A stretch of DNA of 64,000 nucleotides from Bos javanicus. Lineage: Eukaryota > Chordata > Mammalia > Artiodactyla > Bovidae. The DNA lies in NCBI RefSeq assembly GCF_032452875.1, contig NC_083896.1:6448001-6512000 (forward strand). The letters run 5' to 3'. Positions 55,491 through 64,000 of the stretch are shown piece after piece; the stretch's first letter is position 1; each line of letters starts with the position of its first letter. The position numbers and the translations under genes were made by a program. Below the pieces are notes generated by a model. That model did not search any database. It had not been told where the DNA came from and was given only the letters and a program-made list of their open reading frames with translations.

Positions 55491-56069
55491 CTAATTCTCA
55501 TTGTGCTATTACAACTAAGGAGCATAACTAATAGGAAATATTGGGTACTGTTAGGACATATTTATAAGCACAGGAAGAATTCTAAACTGGCTGTCCTCAA
55601 GAAAGAAAGCTATTATAAAGAAAAGCTAGAAAGAATCAGTTAAAAATTTATATGATCAAAAGATTATGTTTTAGCACTTACACATTATTTGAGTCATTAA
55701 GAAAAAGATAATATCAGACTTAAAAACTTGAATATTAATTTTGATTAGTTTTCTCTCTTCCTTATGGCACCAAAAAAACTCTTAGTTATTTTCCTTTTTT
55801 GGAATTTCTTGCCTCTGTCCTTTTCTTGTTCCATATCCACCATCTTAGTTGTAGATATAACCTCAACATCAGTTCACTGGCTCAGTGGCCAAAATATAGA
55901 ACAGCATTAAATTTGAGACAGCTCACATAACATAATAGAAATGATTTTTCCATGTGTATTTGAAAGCATTTTATTAAAAGATTAATATCACTGTCTCTCT
56001 GCCTTCTCTTTTACTTAATACCAACTACTACACTCAAAATCCTTTTAGGCAGCAACTGAGACATATCTT
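55491..56069. other. Intergenic unique DNA
   Basis: No gene or repeat was recognised. Confidence 0.45.
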
Positions 56070-56282
56070 GGGCTTCCCAGGTGCCTCAGTGGTAAAGAAT
56101 CCACCTGCCAATATAGGAGACTCAGGAGACATGGATTTGATCACAGGGTCAGGAAGATCCCTTGGAGGAGTAAATGGTATCCCACTTCAGTATTCTTGCC
56201 TGAAAAATACCATGGACAGAGAGGCCTGGAGAGCTACAGTCCATAGGGTCGCAAACAGTCGAACACAACTGAGCACACACGA
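56070..56282 (+). repeat. Bov-tA SINE
   Basis: Head 'gggcttcccaggtgcctcag', slightly expanded tRNA loop, Bov-A body, end 'acaactgagcacacacgagg'. Confidence 0.92.
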
Positions 56283-56465
56283 GGTGTATCTTAATGGAAA
56301 TTTTCCAGGATGAAAATTTTCATCCCATGATCCCACTCATCCCAGTGATCTATAGCTAACTGAGGATCAGGAGAGCACTGTTTACTTTTGCTTTTCTAGA
56401 AATATCTCATTATCAAAGGAAACAAATTCACCATTCTCAAATACACTCCTTTCAGTTTTATTTTC

Positions 56466-56597
56466 TGGAGAAGGAAATGGCAACCCACTCCAGTATTCTT
56501 GCCTGGAGAATCCCAGGGACGGTGGAGCCTGGCGGGCTGCCGTCTATGGGGTCGCACAGAGTCAGACATGACTGAAGCGACTTAGCAGCAGCAGCAG
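56466..56597 (+). repeat. Bov-A monomer with 13-bp TSD
   Basis: A single Bov-A unit ('tggagaaggaaatggcaacc' to 'gcgacttagcagcagcagca'), the second half of a Bov-A2. Perfect repeats 'cagttttattttc' lie at 56453-56465 and 56598-56610, so a monomer-length copy inserted on its own. The first bases of the right repeat could also be tail. Confidence 0.9.
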
Positions 56598-56706
56598 CAG
56601 TTTTATTTTCAAACCTTGATTCAAGACACACTAGGCATTAAATAACCAGAAAGATTAGTTAAATACATTTTCTCCCTTGAACTTTTCTTGATGCTACCAC
56701 CAGATG

Positions 56707-56731
56707 CACACACACACACAACACACAGTAA
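56707..56731. repeat. (CA)n microsatellite, interrupted
   Basis: 'cacacacacacacaacacac', an imperfect CA tract. Confidence 0.85.
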
Positions 56732-56769
56732 CACACATATGGCAATAAGCTATACCAACTTGGAATATT

Positions 56770-56960
56770 AGAATACATGAACTTTGGAGTCAGATGTGGG
56801 TTTGGATCACAACTTCATAGTAGCAGTATAACCTTGGGCATAGGCTCTTGGCATTCTAGTTTCCTTATTTTTCAAGGAAAGTAAAGATAATACTAAACTC
56901 AGAATTTTAGTGACAGTGGAATGAGATCAAATGCATTAAACACCAGATGCTGACATATCA
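56770..56960 (+). repeat. MIR SINE, nearly full length
   Basis: 'aactttggagtcagatgtgg', 'tttggatcacaacttcatag', 'ataaccttgggcataggctc' and 'ttccttatttttcaaggaaa' reproduce the MIR order from head to core. Confidence 0.7.
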
Positions 56961-57155
56961 TATGACAAAACTCTATCTAAATATTAAGTCCATAAAATCT
57001 TTCAACTTCTGAAATTCTTCTCCATTGACCATAAGCCAAATCTGCTATATGTTTATACCTTGTGTGCATATTTCTCACATTTCTTCATGGACTCTAAGCA
57101 TCTGCAGGGCAGAATTTCTGTCTCTTCATTTCTGTATCTGCACAAATCCAAGCTT

Positions 57156-57357
57156 AGTGAAGTTGCTCAGTCGTGTCTGACTCTTTGCCACCCTATGGAC
57201 TGTAGCCCACCAGGCTCCTCCATCCATGGAATGTTCTAGGCAAGAGTACTGGAGTGGGTTGCCATTTCCTTCTCCAGGGGATCTTCCCAACCCAGGGATT
57301 GAACCCGGGTCTCCTGCATTGTGGGAAGACACTTTACTGTCTGAGCCACCAGGGAAC
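57156..57357 (-). repeat. Bov-tA SINE with 8-bp TSD
   Basis: Antisense Bov-tA from 'agtgaagttgctcagtcgtg' to 'gagccaccagggaa'. Direct repeats 'ccaagctt' lie at 57148-57155 and 57358-57365. Confidence 0.93.
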
Positions 57358-57365
57358 CCAAGCTT

Positions 57366-57894
57366 GGGGATGCCTAATTTCAGCTCAAGCTTTCATCTAT
57401 TTGCTTCTACCAAAAATTGTTCTGAATTAAAGTTTTTTTTTAACACATGATTCCACTATTGTCTGTCATTAATGGCCTTTTCATCATGACTTATCATGCA
57501 ATAGAATCTCTAATAGGAATGTTCACCACCTGTATCTTAGAACATGGTCTTCTAGAACCACTAGCAGATTTATCACGTCGTTATGCTTTCAGTTCCTGCT
57601 GAGAATCTTCTCTGTGAGCATTTCTGTCTTCTCAGGGTCACTCTTTTCACCAAGTTTAGTTCTCTGTCTTCTTTTATTAGGAGTATTTCTTCACGTTAGT
57701 CAAGTGCGACTTTTTCTAGTGCTATCAGCCGCCCTTACTTTATGGAAGTTCTCAATGTGCTGAAGTGGAGCTGATCTTACCTTCTAAGTATAAACCATTT
57801 CTTCTATTCTTATTTTTCTCTACTTGCTGAAGTCCAACCTTTTGTGAGCTGCCCTCTTATTCTTCCACTTACCCTCCATCACATGCTTACTAGG
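57366..57894. other. Intergenic unique DNA
   Basis: No gene or repeat was recognised. Confidence 0.45.
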
Positions 57895-58510
57895 TCATGC
57901 CTGAAAATCACTGCAGGCCTTGTCTTCATGGAGTTTATAGTTTGGTGGAAGAAAATACGTTAAACTTAATGCACACAAATAGATATATAATGAAAAGTAA
58001 GGTAAGTTCTATGAAAGGAAAGTAAAATATGTGATAAGAGGTTAAGACAGAAAGATTGGAATTAGATTGGGAAGGCAATTTGGCGAAAGTGGCGTTTAAG
58101 AAGAGATCTAAAAATATGAGTAGAAATTTGAGAAAAGTGTGGGGTGAAGTGAGAGGGTGGTCCTAAAGAGGCAGAACAAACCACATGTTTCATTAGCTAA
58201 AACATAGTATGTGGTTAGAGCACTGCGGGTAATGTGCAGAGTTGCGTGAGATAGACTGGAAAGACTGGCAGAGGCCACATCTGGGAGCTCTTTGTTCAGT
58301 ATTTGGGATTTAACTGGAGGAAAATGTTAACCTTCTAAAGGGTTATAAGCATGCTTGAAAACAGTCACTTCAGTAGCTATGTGTATTAGAAAAAGGTAGA
58401 TGAAGAAGGTAGAATCCAGTCAAGAGGTTATTGTAGTACTTTCAGCAACAGATGATGATGGCTTAGACCAGAACTAAAGTAGAGATTTATGGCCCATGCT
58501 AGATGAAAGA
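57895..58510 (-). repeat. L2 LINE 3' part, antisense
   Basis: Reversed L2 landmarks in order: 'gtcttcatggagtttatagt', 'ggtaagttctatgaaaggaa', 'ggcagaggccacatctggga', 'cttgaaaacagtcacttcag', 'agaggttattgtagtacttt' and 'agatgatgatggcttagacc'. About 600 bp of 3' UTR and ORF2 end. Confidence 0.75.
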
Positions 58511-58944
58511 GCAATGTCAGAACTTCCATGGCTGTTGGTGAAGGGAAGATCACAGAGCAGTTCAGAATGGACGTCCCAGATGAGACTAGGAAAACCGCCT
58601 CTAATTACATTGCATGGTAAGGCTTCCAGAAATCTCTGTTTGCCAAGATGATAAAGAATTGCTGATGAGAAGGATACTTATATTTTTGAGATGCTCAGTG
58701 GTCTATGCTCTGGAAGTTAAGGCTAATTGTAGGAGATATAGCTTTAGAACAGTATCAATGAATCCAGAGGGGAATCATAGGATACTAACACTGTATTCAA
58801 AAAAGGATGGAGTGGGGGCATATGACCGTGGGATCCAGTGGTCTACCACCAAGAAGCCACTGGCTTGACAAGTTGATGATGAATGAGCAAGTCCATTAGC
58901 CGTGGCCTGAGAATGGTTCTGAGCATGAAAGACTTAGTCCTACC
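58511..58944. other. Intergenic unique DNA
   Basis: The first part may still be diverged L2. An 84-codon + frame (58614-58868) has no recognised domain. Confidence 0.4.
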
Positions 58945-59400
58945 ATGTGTGATGGCGTTTGCTCTGTCAACTTGGCTATGATGAGCCACAGTTCCCTGAG
59001 ACCACTGTCTAGGAGAGGGAACAAAAGGAATATTCTCTCAGAGAGTTGGAGGAAGTACTTTGTAGCATTCATACATTCTCTCCAGTTAGCCAGTCAAATG
59101 TTAACATGAGTATCACTGTGAAGGGATTTTGCAGACATGATTAAACTTTTTAATCAGTTGATTGTGTGTTAATCAAGAAGGAGATTATTCCGACAATCAG
59201 TTGTAAGCCTTTTTCTATAGGGTTTTGGACTTGGCTGACTAAGAGACTCCCCCTTGTGAACAAGTTTCACCTCATGCTCTTGGAGTTCCAGTTTGCTTAT
59301 CTTCTCTTTCTCACTGCTTGCCATAAGGATTTCAGATTTATTTTATCAGTCTTGCATTGCTGTATAAGACAATCCCGTAAAATAAACAAATAGATAGATA
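58945..59400 (+). repeat. Possible ERVL-class solo LTR relic
   Basis: 'gctctgtcaacttggctatg', 'gaagggattttgcagacatg' and 'aatcagttgattgtgtgtta' recall MaLR/ERVL LTR text, with an AATAAA-like region near the end. It has no coding content. Family assignment is uncertain. Confidence 0.4.
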
Positions 59401-59529
59401 GGAGATAATAGATATTCATCTTAGTTGCAGAACTCTCTGTAGGGTTGGCTGAGGACTCTGTTATATTACATTTTCTCTTATTTCCACATCCTCCTTCCAT
59501 TTCTCTCTTAGAGGTGGTAGTCCTATAAG

Positions 59530-59962
59530 TTCAGTTCAGTTCAGTTCAGTTGCTCAGTCATGTCCGACTCTTTGCGACCCCATGAATTGCAGCACGCCAG
59601 GCCTCCCTGTCCATCACCAACTCCCGGAGTTCACTCAAACTCACGTCCATCGAGTCGGTGATGCCATCCAGCCATCTCATCCTCTGTCATCCCCTTCTCC
59701 TCCTGCCCCCAATCCCTCCCAGCATCAGAGTCTTTTCCAATGAGTCAACTCTTTGCATGAGGTGGCCAAAGTATTGGAGTTTCAGCTTTAGCATCATTCC
59801 TTCCAAAGAACACCCAGGACTGATCTCCTTTAGAATGGACTGGTTGGATCTCCTTGCAGTCCAAAGGACTCTCAAGAGTCTTCTCCAACACCACAGTTCA
59901 AAAGCATCGATTCTTCGGTGCTCAGCTTTCTTCACAGTCCAACTCTCACATCCATACATGAC
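59530..59962 (-). mobile_element. BovB LINE 3' fragment
   Basis: It begins with reversed GAACT repeats 'ttcagttcagttcagttcag' and ends within the reversed RT tail at 'cacatccatacatgac'. Antisense frame 59687-59959 is the intact-looking tail domain ('RRIDAFELWCWRRLLRVLWT'). Confidence 0.92.
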
Positions 59963-60939
59963 CTACCCCCTAGCAAAACTCCTGCATGAAAACTTGTTTT
60001 AGTCCTTTTCTCAGAGAACCCCAACTAAGAATACCCCCATATTTAGAGGAAGAAGAGTTGAACCTATAAGTGATGCTGAGAAAGAAAACCCGGGAAGTAA
60101 GAAAGAAAATCACAAGCAGATTGTCTCTCAGAAACCGCAAAAAATTGTTCAAGAGGAGAGCAATAAGAAGTTATAATAGTGGCCAAATATCAAGTAAATG
60201 CATCATGAAAAATCCTCTGATATGGCAATGTAGAGACCATTAGTGACCTTGGTAAGAAGCTTCATAGAGAGATGGGGATAGAAAATAAGCTGGGGTGGGT
60301 TGAGTAGTACATAAGAGACAGAACACAAATTTAAAACAGCTAAGAAGCTTGACTGTACATAAGAAATAGGGGGAAAGTTGAGTGGAAATGATGTTAGTGG
60401 AGAGCAATTTTCTTCTTAAGATGAGCATGTCTAAATATGGAAGGGATAAGGATCCAAAGAGTGGGAAGAGCTGAAGATGCAGGGAAGGATGAGGAAAACT
60501 GATGAAACAAAGGCCCTGGGAAGTTCAGGAGGGTTGGGATCTGAAGATAATAGAGACACGCAACAGGAAGGTCATGGACATAGAAACAGCAGGGGTTAAA
60601 AAAAGTTGAGTAAAATTGAGATATAGGATGTTTAAAGAGTTTCTGGCAAAAGAATAGAGGATTTCCTAATTGGCAGTTTCATGTACAAACAGCAAAAACA
60701 GTTACATATACTTTATTCACAAAATTTAATATTGTAAATATGATATTAATATCATATACATACCTATATCTATAGGTATGTTTATATCTGTACCAAAGAA
60801 CTTTATATCTTAATAAACTGGCAAAAAAGTGAAATTAGCAAGAACACTAATGAACTATTGTTATCACAACTGTTAAGGTAGAACTGTCATGATATTATAA
60901 CTACCTTCTCTTCAGCTACTCTGAATTTCTTGATTTGGT
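59963..60939. other. Intergenic unique DNA
   Basis: Purine-rich on the + strand around 60420-60660. No gene was recognised. Confidence 0.45.
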
Positions 60940-61175
60940 TTAAGGCCAAGGACAGCAAACTTTTTTCAACAAAGGGCCTGATAGTAAATACTGTAGGTTT
61001 GTGAGCCATATGGTTTCTTCTGCAACTATCCAATTCTATCATTGTGTCATGAAAACTGTCATAGACAGTATGTAACATAAATGAATGAGTGCAGCTGTGT
61101 TCCAATAAAATTTAAAGAACAAAAACAGACGGCAGGCAGGATTTAGGCCATGGGCCATCACTTGTCCACACTTGC
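60940..61175. repeat. hAT-Charlie-type nonautonomous DNA transposon relic
   Basis: 'acagcaaacttttttcaaca', 'gggcctgatagtaaatactg', 'tgtgttccaataaaatttaa' and 'tttaggccatgggccatcac' are the known text of a common mammalian hAT-type repeat, from one terminal region to the other. Confidence 0.65.
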
Positions 61176-61309
61176 TTTTATCCATGCCATGATTTTGTTG
61201 AGACTATCAACCATCTCATCTCACGGGTGATTTTGATGAGTTCAATTCAATGATCAGTTTATTGTTGAAGTCTTCTGTGTCTCCCAAGTCCATATTAATG
61301 TACCTCTTC

Positions 61310-61510
61310 CCTGGTTGCTCAGTGGTGAAGAATCCACCTGCCAATGCAAGTTCCATCCCTGGGTCAGGAAGAGCCTCTGAAGAAGGAAATGGCAACCCTC
61401 TCTATTATTCTTGCCTGGGAAATCCCATGGACAGAGGAGACTGGTGGGCTTCAGTCCAAGATGTCACAAAAGAGTCAGACACAACTTTGCAATTAAATGA
61501 CAACAACAAA
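61310..61510 (+). repeat. Bov-tA SINE, diverged head
   Basis: 'cttccctggttgctcagtgg', a shortened tRNA loop ('gcaagttccatccctgggtc'), Bov-A body and (CAA)n tail 'aatgacaacaacaaatgg'. Confidence 0.88.
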
Positions 61511-61554
61511 TGGTGTTAGTATAGTATTCTTAAAATACCTACAATATTTATGCA

Positions 61555-61695
61555 ATACCTATTATGTAATAATTTATGTATTTTATTCTGATTTCACTGA
61601 GAATGGAGATCAAATCTTATTAACCTTTGTATCCCTAGCACAGTACTAACATAAAGTGGAAGTCCTACAAATAATTGTTCGTTTAATGAATGAGT
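61555..61695 (+). repeat. L2 3' end, target of a Bov-A2
   Basis: 'agatcaaatcttattaacct', 'gtatccctagcacagtacta' and 'ttgttcgtttaatgaatgag' follow the L2 terminus. Confidence 0.6.
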
Positions 61696-61707
61696 AAGCA
61701 AAGTATG

Positions 61708-61963
61708 GCACCCCACTCCAGTACTCTTGCCTGGAAAATCACATGGACAGAGGAGCCTGGTAGGCTGCAGTCCATGGGGTCGCTAAGAGTCGGACACGAC
61801 TGAACAACTTCATTTTCACTTTTCACTTTCATGTGTTGGAGAAGGAAATGGCAACCCACTCCAGTGTTCTTGCCTGGAGAATCCCAGGGACGGGGGAGCC
61901 TGGCGGTCTGTCGTCTATGGGGTCGCACAGAGTCGGACACGACTGAAGCAACTTAGCAGCAGC
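61708..61963 (+). repeat. Bov-A2 SINE with 12-bp TSD
   Basis: Complete dimer: 'gcaccccactccagtactct', linker 'cttcattttcacttttcact', second monomer and tail 'acttagcagcagc'. Direct repeats 'aagcaaagtatg' at 61696-61707 and 61964-61975 are perfect. Low divergence suggests a young insertion. Confidence 0.95.
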
Positions 61964-62178
61964 AAGCAAAGTATGAACCATTACTGTCCGACTCAAATAG
62001 AAGTCCTTCCTGCTGGGGCAGTTGAGCTGTTAATTAGGTTCGAGTTCAGTACCACATTCAGAGGTGGTTTAATAGCCACGAGTGTTTTATGAACTCTGAA
62101 CCTGTTACTGGCATGATGTATATTTCCATGTCTTAAATGTTTCTCTGTCTTAAGGTATACACTTCTATTTATCATGAT

Positions 62179-62382
62179 GCATGTGTGTGCTCAGTCATGT
62201 TCAACTCTTTGTGGTCCTATGGACTGTAGCCTGCCAAGGTCCTCTGTCCATGGAAACTTCCAGGCAGTTGCCATTTCCTACTCCAGCGGATCTTCCCAAT
62301 CCAGGGATTGAACCCACATCTCTTGCATCTCTTTCATTAGTAGGCAGATTCTTTACCACTAGCGCCACCTGGGAAGACCTTA
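62179..62382 (-). repeat. Bov-tA SINE with 9-bp TSD
   Basis: Antisense Bov-tA from 'gcatgtgtgtgctcagtcat' to 'gcgccacctgggaagacc'. 'tatcatgat' at 62170-62178 and 62383-62391 is the likely target duplication. A short deletion removes the 'ggagtgggttg' part of the body. Confidence 0.9.
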
Positions 62383-62590
62383 TATCATGATTTCATTTCA
62401 TTAAATAGATTTACTATATTCACATTATGCAAAATGATTTTGCAGAAACAAAGTATGATTATATTTTGTCTCTTTTTAATTTTTTTATTATTTTATTTTA
62501 TTTTTTGTCTCTCTTTTTTAAAGATAGTTAATTTGTGCTAAGTTAATGTGCTCTATGAGAATTTGATAAAAAACACTTACTGAGTACTTA

Positions 62591-63093
62591 AGCTGTTATT
62601 CAGTCGCCCAGTCATGTCCAACTCTTTGTGACCCCACAGACTGCAGCACATCAGACTTCCCTGTCCCTCACCATCTCCTGGAGTTTGCCCAAGGTTCATG
62701 TTCATTGCATCAGTGATGCCAGTCAGCCATCTCATCCCTTGAAGCCCTCTTCTCATTCTGCCCTCAATCTCTCCCAGCATCAGGGACTTGTCCATTCAGC
62801 TGTCTGTTCACATGAGATGACCAAAATACTAGAGCTTCAGCTTCAGCACCATTTGTTCCAGTGAATATTCAGGGTTGATCTCCCTTAAGATTGACTGGTT
62901 TGATCCAGGAGTCATCTCCAGCACCACAGTTCCAAGGCATCAATTCTTTGGCATTCTGCCTTCTTCATGGGCCAATCCTCACAACCATATGTGACCGCTG
63001 GGGAAACCATAGCCTTGACTATACAGACCTTTGTCAGCAGAGTAGTGTCTCTGCTTTTCAACACACTGTCTAGATTTGTCATCCCTTTCCTGC
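62591..63093 (-). mobile_element. Older BovB 3' fragment
   Basis: Reversed BovB from 'gttattcagtcgcccagtca' to 'cactgtctagatttgtcatc', with many substitutions and a deletion near 62905. Confidence 0.85.
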
Positions 63094-63139
63094 CATTAAT
63101 AAATGCTTGTATTTTTCTCCAGACTATGTTAAGGAACAT

Positions 63140-63275
63140 TCTATTATAATCTACATTTTAAAAATGCAAAAACCAAGGAATATAGAGGTAAAATAATTCA
63201 TAAAAGATCATACAGTTAATGAGACTGAGCCAGGACTCCAATTCATAGAGTCTGACTTCAGATCCCATGCATTTG
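63140..63275 (-). repeat. MIR SINE fragment
   Basis: 'taatctacattttaaaaatg' , 'gatcatacagttaatgagac' and 'gagccaggactccaattcat' follow the reversed MIR core and head. Confidence 0.6.
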
Positions 63276-63385
63276 AAAGGTTTTCCTGTATCTTTAATGT
63301 ACTGAATATCACAGCCCATCCCATGTTAATCACATATGAAGAACAATTTATCATCTGACCAATTCTTGTTAATTTTTAGGTCAAT

Positions 63386-63897
63386 ATTGTAGGCAGAATA
63401 AGGCTTTTTCCCATCTCCCCTCAAATGTCCCTACCCTAATCCCCAGAACCTAGGTACATGTTATTAACATAGCAAAAAGGGCTTTGGGGATATGATTAAA
63501 GTGAAGGACCTTGAAATGGAGTTTTTAGGACTACCAGGTTGACCCAAACTATTTTGATTGCTTAAAAGCACAAAACTTTTCCTTGCTGCAGTCAGTCAGA
63601 GAGAGAGAGAGAGGTGATTACAGAATAAGGATCAAAGTGAGGCAAGTCTTTACCTGTCTTTAAAGAGGAAGGGAGGGGGCCATGTGATGAGGCTTGCAGG
63701 TGGCTTCAGGATGCTGAAAAAGGCAAGGAAATGAACTATTTCCTGGTGTCTCCACAAAGAACGTAACCTCACTGCCCCTTTGATTTCAGCCCTTTGAAAC
63801 CTGTAACGGCAGAACCCGCAATCCTGGTCTACTGAAGTACGGGATAACAAACCTGCAGCATTTGAAGCCACTGTGCTTGTGGTTATTTACTGCACTG
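63386..63897 (+). repeat. MLT1-type MaLR solo LTR
   Basis: Landmarks in order are 'aatattgtaggcagaataag', 'ctaatccccagaacctaggt', 'gattaaagtgaaggaccttg', 'ttgatttcagccctttgaaa' and 'gtgcttgtggttatttactg'. It is a single LTR without internal retroviral genes, so no coding capacity. Confidence 0.75.
63597..63613. repeat. (GA)n tract
   Basis: Short 'gagagagagagagagg' run inside the LTR. Confidence 0.9.
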
Positions 63898-63904
63898 TCC
63901 ATGT

Positions 63905-64000
63905 TGCTGTTCAGTTGCTAAGTCATATCTGCCTTTTGCAACCTATGGACTGCAGCCTGCCAGGCTCCTCTGTCCATGGGATTTCTGAGGCAAGAATATT
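63905..64000 (-). repeat. Bov-tA SINE, cut by window end
   Basis: 'gctgttcagttgctaagtca' begins an antisense copy. It continues past 64000 after 'tgaggcaagaatatt'. Confidence 0.9.

Noticed and set aside
58945..64000. Endogenous retrovirus with genes
   Set aside because: Only LTR-like text is present (58945-59400 and 63386-63897). No gag, pol or env remnant was recognised between or beside them.
1..64000. CRISPR arrays, bacterial operons, phage or plasmid functions
   Set aside because: The direct repeats seen are SINE/LINE target duplications, microsatellites or private tandem duplications. Intron-exon structure and ruminant repeats show a mammalian nuclear genome.
40651..64000. TYR exons on the - strand
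   Set aside because: I looked for the C-terminal tyrosinase exon expected from synteny and saw nothing convincing. It probably lies beyond 64000.

Overview
The window is mammalian nuclear DNA from a pecoran ruminant (cattle, buffalo, sheep or goat type). The evidence is the repeat set: BovB (RTE-type LINE) copies on both strands, Bov-tA and Bov-A2 SINEs, ruminant L1, and cetartiodactyl CHR SINEs. These lie on an older mammalian layer of MIR, L2, MaLR/ERVL LTRs, hAT and Tigger/mariner relics. Nothing prokaryotic or viral-genome-like is present. The exact species cannot be told from this sequence alone.

One protein-coding gene is supported: the 3' end of NOX4 (NADPH oxidase 4), on the + strand. 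Five exons with canonical GT-AG borders lie at 13415-13534, 15057-15165, 19312-19380, 20784-20884 and 38521-38641 (stop TGA). Phases are mutually consistent and encode the last 172 residues. Counted back from a 578-residue protein, these are residues about 407-578, the NADPH-binding half of the ferredoxin-reductase-like dehydrogenase domain. The first 13.4 kb is intron with no recognisable exon. The last intron is 17.6 kb and is the most repeat-laden part. A 3' UTR follows to roughly 40.65 kb, with three AATAAA candidates. From there to 64 kb is intergenic DNA. In other mammals the convergent neighbour is TYR, but none of its exons was recognised here.

Repeat layout: 1-13.4 kb has L1 ends, a MIR split by a Bov-tA doublet, a mariner MITE, a BovB with an internal tandem duplication, and a back-to-back inverted L1 pair carrying a Bov-A2. 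The terminal intron holds BovB copies at 21.5-22.3 (-), 23.1-24.8 (+) and 25.0-26.2 (-). The last two form a long inverted repeat around a 0.2 kb loop. At 27.9-32.3 kb is a nested stack of L1, BovB and SINE insertions, several with readable target-site duplications (TSDs). At 33.5-36.8 kb are more BovB copies, an MLT1-type LTR split by BovB, and an inverted Bov-tA pair. Beyond the gene, 41-64 kb has many single SINEs with TSDs, a 1.35 kb L1, BovB 3' ends, L2, MaLR, ERVL-like and hAT relics.

Nearly all long open frames outside NOX4 are BovB or L1 reverse-transcriptase remnants, or antisense shadows of SINEs. No new gene system is supported. The points most worth checking are the intronic BovB inverted repeat, the nested insertion chronology, two internal tandem duplications within retroelements, a perfect 12-bp-arm palindrome close to a NOX4 exon, and a few unique open stretches of unknown meaning.
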